From positions 20,001-84,000 of the forward strand of contig JAXIVH010000188.1 of the NCBI GenBank assembly GCA_036785325.1: a DNA stretch of 64,000 bases. The letters run 5' to 3'. Positions 42,552 to 53,459 of this stretch are shown piece after piece. A model generated the notes under the pieces. It saw nothing but the letters and a program-made list of their open reading frames with translations, had not been told where the DNA came from and did not search any database. Position numbers and translations under genes: made by a program. This DNA is from Urophycis tenuis (lineage: Eukaryota > Chordata > Actinopteri > Gadiformes > Phycidae). Within the stretch, counting starts at the first letter, position 1. The number at the start of each line of letters is the position of its first letter.

Positions 42552-44496
42552 CAGGGTATCCGCGGGGTCTTGAAAAGTCTTAAAAGGTGATAAATCAATT
42601 TTGGGAAAATTAAGACCCTTAAAAAGTATTAAAAAGTCTTCTCACGACTTTAACAAGTCTTAAATTTTGAAGGTACTTTTTCTGAATTCGCAGTCCAAGA
42701 ATTTGGGTCCTGAAAACATCTTAATAGTGTGTGAATTTATTCGTTTAATTAAAAAACAAAGATGAACCGGTACATTAAAAAAAAAACCTCATCTATTGTG
42801 GGTACATTCGTATATTGTCTCCGAGAGCGCCAGAGCGCACCATGGATCTATTATAAGACCCCTCTGGCGCTCCCAGTGCATATTACGAACGCACCTCATG
42901 TCACTTTACGCCCTCGGCGCGGAAAAACGAAAGAGAAGCTGAACGTCATGGGGAAGTGCAAGTTCACGTACTCCTGGCTGGAAATGCCAGATTTTAAAGA
43001 ATGGCTGCAGCCAGTGGAAGTGATTACAAGGGAGGCACATTGCAGAACATGCAATAAAACGATCAACGTCGTGTCAATGGGAATCAACCCTTGAAATCCC
43101 ACATGTGTTGCGCTAGCCACAAAGCCGCTGCTAGCCGCAGAGAGCGGCAGCTCTCTATCGCTAACTTCTGTAACGCTGATCGCGCAGCACCACAACCGAT
43201 TGCTGCAGCCGCACCTCTCGAAGCTACGGCTACGACCTCAGATCGCTCTGCAGCCGACATCAGGGTGGCGCTGGGCGGCACGGCAACGCTGCGTGCGGAG
43301 GTGTTGTGGTGTCTCCACACGGCGGAGAAACACCACTCGCTAAACTCCAACGAAAACTTGGCTGAGGTTTTCCAGGCCATGTTCCCTGATTCGATCATAG
43401 CCAAGTCCTTTACATGTGGCAAGGACAAATCCGGTTACATCATGTGGTTCGGCTTAGCTCCCCACTTCAAGCAGGAGCTCATCAACACCATCAACAAGGC
43501 TGGCCAGTTCGTCCTAATGTTTGATGAGTCCCTGAACAAATCGACGAAAAAAAAACAGCTTGATGTCGACATTCGGTTCTGGGAGGATGACCGTGTCCGA
43601 TCTAGGTAACCCCTGTTTAATACTATATACTATATAATCTATATATTTTTTTCAACATGTGTGTCTGTGTGGAGGAGTGACACATTAATGAAGATCTGTC
43701 ATTCTGTCTGTCTGGCTAGGTACCTTAGTTCCCAATTCTTGGGACATGGAAAGGCTGACGACCTGCTACATCACATTAAAGTAAGTTAATTTACAAGCAT
43801 TTCATTTTCAATTTTTGATAGATGGGACTGGGATTTGGGTCCTTGGTTAGCAAATTGTCTTCAGTATTTGGTTGACCAGGCTAACTGTTCAGTTTAGATA
43901 GAATGGCTTGAATGTAATTGGAGCACATTACCTGGATGTACAGTGACCCATGTTTGTTAGTGCCACTTGTTTGTTTCACTGATAAAAACATATTAGATTA
44001 CTGGTATGCTTATTATAATTTTTGCTTCAGGAATTTGGACACCAAAATGTTGTATTTCTTATTACATTTTACATATAATAATGAGTGAAAATTGAGCTAT
44101 AGTTAAAGCCCATGGTGCAGGTTAATTTTTTTTTTCTATTCTGGCAATTTTCTAGTTGGTAATACACATTCAAACAGTTATCCATTGTGTTTGACTTTGT
44201 AGGGTATCACAAAAAGGAAATATAATAAGGAAAATTAGGTGAAATGTTAGCCTTTGGCTAACAGGTTAGCGATGCCCACAATGCATTGTATGACGTCAGA
44301 TCGGGGAGACGACAGACCATAGGCAGCCTTGAGACCATTGAGACAGATATACGAGTAGAGAGATTAGTACGAGATTGTTCAACAGATTATACACATAAAT
44401 ACATACATATAGCCTAGATAGACAGATTGATTAGATTGACAGATAGATCGACGGCATAGATCGATAGACACATAGATAGATAAATACATATATATA

Positions 44497-47400
44497 ATGA
44501 CGAACTATTGTGTTTGTGCCGGTTGTAAAAACTCCACCAAAACTGGGCACAGGCTCCATGGCTTCCCGAAGGACAAGGCAACCCTTCGACAGTGGGTTCG
44601 ATTTGTCCGAGTTAGGCGGGCAAATTTTTCAATGACCTCCGTCACCGCAAACACCAAGATCTGCAGTGCTCATTTCAAGGAGGAGGACTACGACCAAGGG
44701 GATGCCAGAATGGCATCACTCGGGTTCAAGACTTTGAGGCTGGCAAAGCTGATTCCGACCACCGTGCCGTCTGTGCACACACACACCTCTCTTCCTGCCC
44801 TGGTACAAGACCGAGAGGCACCAAGATCTGTGCCGCCCACCGAAAACGAGAGATGGCTACGGTTACTCTAGCTACGGTAAGCCTCACGCTAGGTGCTAGC
44901 AGCTAATGTTTACATCTGCGCGTTAGCTAACCTGTGCATTCAGTGTTCCCGTTGACACCGCCTCCACTACAGTCATGATCAGTCTGAGATTAGAAAAGCA
45001 CATTTCGTGATTCATGAATATGAGCCAAAATTAAATTGTCCTAAAGTAAATGTCCAAAAGCTTGTCATATCTAACTAGAAAGCGCCATGGCTAGTGTTTG
45101 TTTGGATCACTGGTGATCATCAAGCGGCTTTCACAACAGCGCGTGTGTTTGACTATTACGGTTCTCTTTCATATGTATTTAACCCTGACTGTGTCGCTTA
45201 CCCTTTTGAATTTGTTTTGCAAGATGTCGATCGATGCTTCAGAGACCGCGGACAGTGTCAATACTGATGAACCCTTCCCCTCCAATTGCGACACTGGGAC
45301 ACAGCGCAATATGAAGCCCCTTGGAAGGTCTCACGGTAAATGTGGGGTATTTTGGGTGGTCGATATGCTGTCTAAAACGTACGTTTCCAAAATGTATGCA
45401 TGCAGGACATTTCCATACACATTGATGAAATTAAAACATAGCCTACACCAAAACATAAACACTTAAATTTGCCATGATTGTCATATGTTTTGGTATGTTT
45501 ACTACCTCTGCCACAGCTGTGCAGGTGAACCTGAAGCCCAAGGTGGTCAGTGTGGGGACAGAGACTACATTCAGGACCCAAACTTCCACCCCTCTCACTA
45601 GTCCTGAGCAAACGGATGATGAAGATGATCCGTCTGTCATCAGTGACTCATCATGGGTGCCTGGAGGACATATGACTGATGAGGATGAGGAGGAATTGTG
45701 TGAGGAGGAGCCATCTCACACCTGTGACCCCCACAAAAAGTGAGATAATTTAAAACCAACATAGACCAACTTTCATTTTTGTGTATCTGGTAGTTTGAAT
45801 TACCCCCCCCCCCCCCCCTATCTCTCTCTCTTTTGTTGTAGTGGCATTGACAAATTCATTGTTTGCCAAGAGGAGCTAATGAGCCTGTTTGCCCTCTGTC
45901 CGGCCTGTTGTGAAAAGACTCATAATAACATCGCGCAGCAGGAAGGAACGTTTGTTAGGATAGAGCAGGTAGGGTTTTGTATACACAGCAGGCCATATCT
46001 GTTTAGAAAATCAGAATATCTCATTAAAATCTGATAGCCCCTGCCCACATTCAAATTTGTCCTGCCAGTTAATTTACAATATATGTACCAGGCTTTAGTC
46101 TGTGGCTTTATGATGTCATCATATTTGAGTGTTATACACTACTGGTCTTGTGTGTTTCATTGAAAACATGAAACTTTTGACCAGTAATGTACAGTACTTT
46201 TTACATGTCTTTAATTACAGTACTTTTTACATATCTAGGTCTGTGCATCATGTGGCTACCACCGTTTCTGGCAAAACCAGCCAATGCTCCACAGGAACAT
46301 GCCAACCTGCAACCTCATGTTGAGTGGGGCCATTCATTTTACGGGATGTTTGGCCACCCAGACATTAAGAATGTTGACCCTGTTCGGCCTGCAGTGCATC
46401 AGTGCAAGCAGTTTCTTTCGCCATCAGCGCCGCTACACCATCCCGGTAATCGTTCAGGCCTGGCAGAACGATCAAGCCAAGAACTTTAGTGACCTACGGG
46501 CAATGGGTGGCGGGCTAGTTCTTGCTGGTGACTGCAGGTAAACCAGTGTGAGAACTCAGACCAGTTGCACATTTTGATTATGTTATTTATTATCATGTAG
46601 GGTGGCTTTAGTTGGCATTTGCAGATGACATGGTGGATTGTCTTTACAGACCTTGGTTATTAAACATAATTCAAATTTGTAATTAATTACAGGTCAGATT
46701 CTCCTGGGCACTGCGCAAAGTATGGTTCATACTCTCTGATAGAGGACAGAGTGAACAAGGTGGTTGATGTTCAGCTTGTCCAGGTAAACCTAAAGTTATT
46801 AGACAAAGAAATGAACTCTGCAATGTGGTAAATGGATTGCATCTTAATATAACACCTTTCCACTAGTACGACCATGCAGAGCTTTATTGTGTATTGCCTA
46901 ACTAGAGTACAGTGTATTATAATGCCTGGACCAGCGACGCTTCGGCTCATTCACGCCTTCTTCAACACCACCAGCATTCTACACTTACACTGTTATGTCA
47001 TGTTGCAGAGCTCAGAGGTCCCCAACAGCACTTGGTGTGAGCTAGAGGGGCTTAAGCGCAGCATCAGCTTGCTGAGGAAGCAGGACCTGCATTTGGCAAC
47101 TCTCGTAACAGACAGACATCGCCAGGTATTTACAATGAAAATGTTGAATGTAGATTTATGAATTGCACTAAGGCGGGATGTTTCTACTTTGCTGATGCAC
47201 TGAGGGCCAGACAGTGCAAGCCTTCACAAAAGTTTTGCCTTTTACTCCTTAGATTGCCAAATGGGTGAGAGAAAAGCTGTGCCCTGAAGGGACACAGCAT
47301 TATTTTGATGTCTGGCACAGTGGAAAAAGTATGTATCCACTGTTGGAACCTTGAAGCAGTTTATGTTATTGCATTTCAATTAATACCATTTGTTCTAAAA

Positions 47401-48497
47401 CAGGTGTAGGGAAGGCCTTGGATACGGCCTCGAAAGACCGACAATGTGACCAACTGGTGTTGTGGAGGCCAGCTATTGTCAACCACCTCTACTGGACTGC
47501 AGCCTCAACCCCAGATGGAAACCCAGCTGTGATGGAGGCCAAATGGAGAAGCTTGGTCAATCACATTCAGGACATCCACGACCATGACACCACTGCCTTC
47601 TCCAGTTGCGCTCATGCCCCTCTGGAGGGGGATCAACGTGACAAAGAGTGGCTGGAACCAGGTACAGTACACAGTATGTGGCATTATGCATTTTGTCATT
47701 AAGCATTAGGCTAGCATACAAGGTGGTAAATAGAGTGAGAAGGGGTCTTGAAGATGGAAGGCTACCATACCCACGTCATGTGGACAGCACTTGTTTATAT
47801 GATAGAATGTCTTCCGTCTGTGTGTCTGTCTGCCTCCTTGCCTACCTATCTTGGTCTTTGCAGGCTCAGTGGCAGCAGTAAAACTGGAAGGCATCATTAC
47901 GAGGTCTTCCTTACTTAAGGATGTCAGACAGCTGTCTCCACAGCACCAAACTTTCTCCCTTAAAGCCTACCACTCCCTAATCCTGCACTTCGCACCCAAA
48001 CACACTGGGTTTTCCTACCTTGGCATGTATAGCAGGTCAGTGCTATCCAATGGAATAGTAGTGCCCTATTTTATCATACATACACCAGGTTTCTAAGGTG
48101 CTCTCAAATATGTTATTCTGTAGGCTTCTCTTAGCGGCGATGCATTACAACTATAATTCAAACAGAGAGACAGCACAAAGAAGCGATGGTAAGGTGAAAT
48201 ATTGCGTGCGATATCCACGCTTCAGAAAAGGTGCCTTTGTAGTGCGTCCCATCAAGGAGAAGGCCTCATACGGTAGGCAGTGTCATGCAGTTCTATCATA
48301 TTTTGGCATGGCGCACGAGACATCTGTGCTCAGTGATGGCGATCTTTGTACAGTATTTTATCATTATTATTATGTCTGCAGGTTATGCAATGTCATTAAT
48401 GGAGGCCCTTCTGGAGAGCTACACAAAATCACCAAAGGCTCTTCAAGAGGTTAGCGCCAATTTGTCAGCCTCGGCACCCGCCCCCATCGCCAAATAA
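44497..48497 (+). CDS. Kolobok transposase with THAP domain (12 exons)
   Basis: The exons are 44497-44876, 45224-45335, 45517-45739, 45842-45968, 46239-46537, 46693-46783, 47009-47125, 47253-47328, 47404-47661, 47864-48035, 48124-48272 and 48382-48497. The first encodes a THAP zinc finger (CVCAGC, a conserved W, ICSAHF). Later exons give the nuclease: VCASCGYHRFWQNQP, VLAGDC-RSDSPGHCAKYGS (first Asp), LATLVTDRHRQIAKWVRE (second Asp) and HYFDVWHSGKS. Oddities: the THAP exon reaches an in-frame TAG at 44,869, five bases before its donor. Also, the segment SLKAYHSLILHFAPK has Lys where, as I recall, relatives carry an acidic residue. The gene may therefore be inactive. AATAAA follows near 48,557. 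Confidence 0.8.
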
Positions 48498-49139
48498 TTT
48501 AATCAAATTCCGAAGGAGGAGGCCGTCAGCCTCTATCTAGCCCAGCAGTCACGCTTTAATAAAGCTAATTAAAATTTATCTATTTTTTTCTCAGACAGGT
48601 CCAATCATTTAGTTGTGAGTATTTCTTTTAGTTGTTATAGTTATATTCCTTCCTATCTGTCGTTTTCTTTGGTGGTGGTTTTCTGCATGCAGCATGTTTT
48701 GTTTTCTCTGTGCTGTCCATTGCTTTTTTTTTCTTTTTTTTTTTTTAACTTCGTTGTTGGTGGTGGGACATTGCCTGTCTTGTGTCACTGTACCCCATGT
48801 GGTTTTGCATGCCTGCTGCTCATTCTGTGTGCTGGGTTTTTCTGGTTTTCTTGTTTTGAGTGAGAGTGAGAGAGAGAGAGTGAGAGAGAGAGCTCAGGTA
48901 AGACCACATTTATATATATATATATGTTGATTTGTTTATTATTTGTTTACTGTCTATGTTCACTAATAAACTGTTTTTATTGGAATTCATGTGTTCTGTG
49001 GATTTTATCACATTTTAAGGGCAGTTGAGCAATCACAACAGAACAAGCATGACATAATTCTTGAACTGAAAAATACTTAATTTTATTCATGTTGTGACAA
49101 TATGGTTTTTATTCATTTTCATCCAAACGAGGCCATTGA
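48498..49139. other. Spacer between the convergent Kolobok genes
   Basis: Contains the poly(A) region of the transposase gene, a T-rich stretch, a short AGAG run (48,860-48,892) and a TATATA run. No further gene is seen. Confidence 0.5.
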
Positions 49140-50280
49140 AAGCCATGTTAGGTCTCGTCACCACTCTGAAATTGTTGCCTGATGGCTGAAACCAGACAGG
49201 AGGGTAGAGGCTTCCTGAAGACCGAGAATGCCATAAGCCCAGCGTATAGCCTGCCTGTACGCAGTGTACCGGTATTGCCTAGGGATAAGTAGGTTGGAAA
49301 CTTAATTGTGGCTGTTTGTCATGCATGTTTATGCATCACATCTCTAGTCTAGTAATGGTAAATATAAACAATGAACATACTCGTGCCTGCTTGCTTGAAG
49401 GGGACCATGATCCTGCTTGAAATGTGAAAATGCTATCTTTAGCACATACGGATTCAGGCAGCATGCCTCAAATCCAGGATGGTGAGTTAGGCACGTTACA
49501 TCTGCTGGCCGCGGGGTGAGCTCCTCGATCAGCGACCAAAACACACTCACTTCCCTACAACATAAGCTCTCCACCACAGTTTCCATGGGACGACACCGCC
49601 CACACAGACACCTGCCAAACACAGCGACACAGACACGCTTACTACTGTCTCCCTCTCCCGGTAAGCGGTACCCTGACGGTGTCAATGACAATCAATCACG
49701 CGGAGAACTAGTAAGCACAATCAAAAATAATCACACTGAAGACAAGACCAGCCTACTCAGCGTCGGCTACGTTTGCAAACAACATTTTCAGCGGAGAAAG
49801 AGGCAACAGCTTATAAATAAACACTAATTGTTCACAGGTGATACTGTCAAGCTAGCCATAGCTAGAATAATATGCCTTCTATTTCTACATCGTCTGACTA
49901 AGTTTAGGGTACTTATCTGAACTAACGACACAATGGCTGTCACTAGATATAAAGAAAACGTTGCCTTTCACTCGATGCTATTCACTGACAGTAAAAAAGA
50001 AAAGTGTTGTTATTGTATGCACTGCTGTTCATAGACTAGCTCTAGCGCTCCTTGCTGCGTTTCTAAATGGTAGCCTTCTAGCAACTGACCAGGACACTTC
50101 ACCAACTCTCCAATCATTCTCCTCTGACCATGCATTTAATTGTCTTTAACGGCCATCGGCTCTCGGCAATTCCTCACTCGCCCTCTCACGTCTAACCGGT
50201 TCGAAATTATATGGCTGTGGGCCATCATAAATGTTAATAGTGGGTCTTGCCACCTCTTCCTCATCCCAGTTAGACGCCAT
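49140..50280 (-). CDS. P2X7 intracellular (ballast) domain-like protein in Kolobok
   Basis: Exons read on -: 50,280-50,151 (MASNWDEEEVARPTINIYDG, then PQPYNFEPVRRERA), 49,611-49,381 (CLCGRCRPMETVVESLCCRE, then CLTHHPGFEACCLNPYVLKI) and a piece from 49,278 to about 49,140 (YTAYRQAIRWAYGILG, then in another frame PLPSCLVSAIRQQF). The C-x-C-G-x-C, CCR, YRQ...W and LPSC...IR..F pattern is that of the C-terminal zinc- and GDP-binding domain of the P2X7 receptor. There are no membrane segments and no channel part. Stand-alone proteins of this kind are common in fish and invertebrates. The exon phases between the first two pieces do not close, so an exon is missing or unresolved, and the last piece has a frame change. 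Its role in the transposon is unknown. Confidence 0.65.
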
Positions 50281-53200
50281 AGTTCTAGTAGCTGCTGAGG
50301 CTACTTTGACCACGTCTCCCCGACGTGACGTCATCACTGAATAGCGTTAAAAGGACCGTTACTACCAAAAACTGTACTTTAACACAATTTTGGAGACATT
50401 TCTAACTTTATATACATATTTTGAGTGCTTTATGTACCCATTAATCAAAAGTGGTGTTTAACCTGCACCACGGCCTTTAACATCTTACTTAATGCCAGTG
50501 TATTTCAAAAATAAATATTCAAGGAATATTGCTATTAATATACTTGTGTTTATTCCCAGGAATGTGTTGCAAAACTGAATATGAGGCAACTTCTCTCTAT
50601 CAGTATGGATGGCCCAAATGTCAACTTGAAGTTTGCAGACCTCCTCCAGACGGAGCATGCTGAACTGTATGGTGCTCATCTGGTCAATGTTGGAAGCTGT
50701 GGGCTTCACACCCTCCACAATGCGGTGAAGGCAGGCTTTACCTTGTGGCAGATGGACAAGCTCCTGCGAGCACTCCATTACCTCTTTCACAATGTCCCAG
50801 CCAGGAGGGAAGATTTTACTGCCCTGACTGGGTCCACCTCCTTTCCTCTACCATTCTGTGGCCACAGGTGGGTTGAGAATGGTTTGCCATATGAATTGCG
50901 ACAGGATTTGGCCCGAAATGTCTGTGTTTTTATGTGGCAACAATAAAGTCAAATGAAAGATAAAATTGAAGTGACCTGACACTGTCTATTTTTGCATAGG
51001 TGGATAGAAAATGTCCCTGTGGCAGAGAGGGCAGTTCAAGTGTGGCCAATGGTCAGGATGTACGTGGATGCTGTCAGGCAGAAGAAGCTCCCAAACCCCA
51101 GTACTGCCTCTAATGACACAATCGAGGCAGCACAAGCAGATCCTCTAATAATTGCCAAGCTCCAGTTCTTCCTGGCAATATCCAGGACCTTTAGCCTCTT
51201 CTTGACCAACTATCAAACTGATGAACCAGTTCTGCCCTTCTTTGCCAAGGATTTGAGTGAGCTGCTGAAGGTAATCAGTAGGGCCCAATTCAACTATATA
51301 TATATGTGTGTACATCATCACACATTTCAAATCAACATTTTTCATGATTAGAAAGAAGCAGTAAGAAGAATTATCTGTTTAATGGTAGGATGGTTCTGTC
51401 AATGATTACTTGCTATATCCTTTTAAGAGTCTCCTGTGGCGGTTTGTAAAGGGAGAGCTCCTGCAAGACGCCACTCCCCTGAAGCTAACTAAAATTGACG
51501 TTGCTGATGAGGTGAATAGGGTATCCTACAAGAATGTTGACATAGGACTGGGTGCTGAATCTGAAATCAAGGTAATTTTGATATTATTTATTTTCTTTTC
51601 AGGGATGTACAGTATGTATGGATTTTTGCTTTTTGTACACCAATGCAACTAGTATTTTTCTTACATTCCCTATTTGTATTGTTATTATTATTATTAACAA
51701 CAGACATGGAGAAACTTTTTTTTAGACTATTAAACTTACCTTCTTCATCATTTACATTCTATGTTTATAGTCTATGTTCTATATTTGTCAGACACTTCAG
51801 AGCAAGCCAGGAAGCAGGGTAGGTGAGCTTTCAGTTCTCACCTTCAGGAAAGAGTGCATGCAGGGCCTGGTTAAGATTGTTCAGTGCAGGAGAAAAGCCC
51901 GCTGAAAATTCCAGTGGTCAGGGCCATTGGATGTCTGGACCCCAGAAGCATGCATAGAGATGCAGAGGGGTGCCTCACAAAGATGAAGACTGTAGTACGA
52001 ACAATGCTGCAGGACAAGCAGTTGGCAGGAGGCGTCTCTGCTGGTAGGAAAATCTTAGGGAGAGTAAAAGTTACTTTAGGCTAATGCATTCTTTTGTTAG
52101 TGTGAAAGTGTCTAAGCTTTTTTCTATCCAATATTTTATTCATTGTTAAACAGACACAGAACAGAGAGCATACATGACAGCAGAGGCAAGTAAAACATAT
52201 CACATAGACTGAATGACATATAGAAAGAGGCAAAAGAATAAATAAAATAAAATACTGGTATAAATAAAACAAAGACAAGAATGAAAATACTATACATTCA
52301 GAAGATATCTACAATGCATTACTTACATTTTTTATGTATGTATGACGCTGTGCTGTGTATTTGTCCAATGAAAGATGAATAAAAGGACTGGAATTAAATT
52401 TAACCTATTAGTAACTTTCTTTTTAAAATTTTTATTATTCCAGGTGATGTAATCATACAACAGTTCCAGAGCTTTCTCTCACTTGAGGCAAGAGACAAGG
52501 GATTCCTCTCCTTTCAGCCACTGAAGGAGCGACTTGATGTCTTCCTGCATTCAGCCCTACAGCAAGTCTTACCCAGAGCTATCCAAATTTTCTCAGAGCC
52601 TTCTACTTCTGTCCCATGGACAAGCAACGGTGGAAAGAGGGTTCTCCATCAACAAGGAGGTTGAAACGTGCAACATCCTTGAAACATCGATGGAAGCTTT
52701 GAGGCTGATATGTGACAAGATCAGTGTCTGTGGGGGTCCTTTGAAGGTACCTCTCACAAAGGAGCTCATGGCTTCAGTGGCCTCTGCAAGGTGAAGGAAC
52801 AGGATTTACCTGGAAGATGAACGGAAGAACACAGGACCTCAAAAGAAAAGCAGTGCAAGGGGAGATAGAAGACCTGAAAAAGAAAAGAATAGTTCTGACA
52901 GAGGTGTGCAGCTCCCTCCAAACAGATGCTGATGAGTTAGCAGAGCAGGCAGAGGGGAAATCTGGGACATTAATGGCACACCTGATAACAAAGTCCAAAA
53001 CCCTGAGAAGAAGACAAAGAAAAACAGAACGAACTGGTCCAAATTGAGAAGCTGCTGGAAACAAAATCAAATGAGCTGAGGCACATGCCATGATTGCTGT
53101 TTTGAGAATGGAGCAATGTTTTTTTTTAAATAAACTTTGCCCCTGAGTTATTATCCCAGCCTATTTTAAATTATGTTGTATCATATAGGTCTTAGTGGTA

Positions 53201-53459
53201 GTCTTTATCACAAACTAAAACTGTTAAGTTAAAAGTGTCACTGATGTAAATGGTTACATATTGAAGTTGCGGTGAGGTATTAAAAAATATTGGGAAGGTC
53301 TTGAAAAAGTCTTAAAACAGTATTAAAATTAACTTCAGGATTCCTGTATATAATTGCAGAGCATTTTGGCTAGCTTTGTTTTGTTTATTGAGCCTCATAG
53401 CAAAGTCATAACATTTTGGTGGTATTGTTTCTAGAAGTGAGGGTAACAATTGCACAATG

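Larger units (their letters stand above)
44107..50476. mobile_element. Kolobok transposon (6.37 kb) with two genes
   Basis: Terminal inverted repeats: AGCCCATGGTGCAGGTTAA on the left against AGGCCGTGGTGCAGGTTAA (inverse of the right end). TTAA lies immediately outside both ends (44,103-44,106 and 50,477-50,480). TTAA duplication together with a THAP-domain transposase points to the Kolobok superfamily. It sits in an intron of the hAT transposase, so it arrived later. It carries a transposase gene on + and a P2X7 ballast-like gene on -, convergent. Confidence 0.85.
42948..53060 (+). pseudogene. hAT transposase, split by Kolobok and frameshifted
   Basis: Pieces in order: 42948-43090 (MGKCKFTYSWLEMPDFKEWL and a C-x2-C finger), a frame change near 43,090 into LKSHMCCASHK, continuing to 43,605 (FVLMFDESLNKSTKKKQLDV, the first catalytic Asp region); 43720-43780; then, beyond the Kolobok insertion, 50560-50867 (LLSISMDGPNVNLKF, second Asp region), 51000-51270, 51389-51571, 51792-52043 and 52444-52794. 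The last exon has the hAT dimerisation motif LLLLSHGQATVERGFSINKE. A coiled-coil tail continues in a shifted frame to about 53,040. At least three frame changes plus the insertion make it non-functional. Confidence 0.85.
42552..53346 (+). mobile_element. hAT-type transposon C, degraded host of the Kolobok insertion
   Basis: The left end CAGGGTATCCGC followed by repeated GTCTTAAAA motifs, and the right end with TCTTAAAACAGTATT and AGGATTCCTG, look like a matched pair of ends in inverse orientation. The match is poor and no 8-bp duplication survives. Between them is a multi-exon hAT transposase in pieces. An inserted 6.4-kb Kolobok element splits it. Confidence 0.6.

Noticed and set aside
49140..50280. 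A P2X7 receptor gene
   Set aside because: No channel domain or membrane segments, only the intracellular domain-like part, and it lies inside a transposon.
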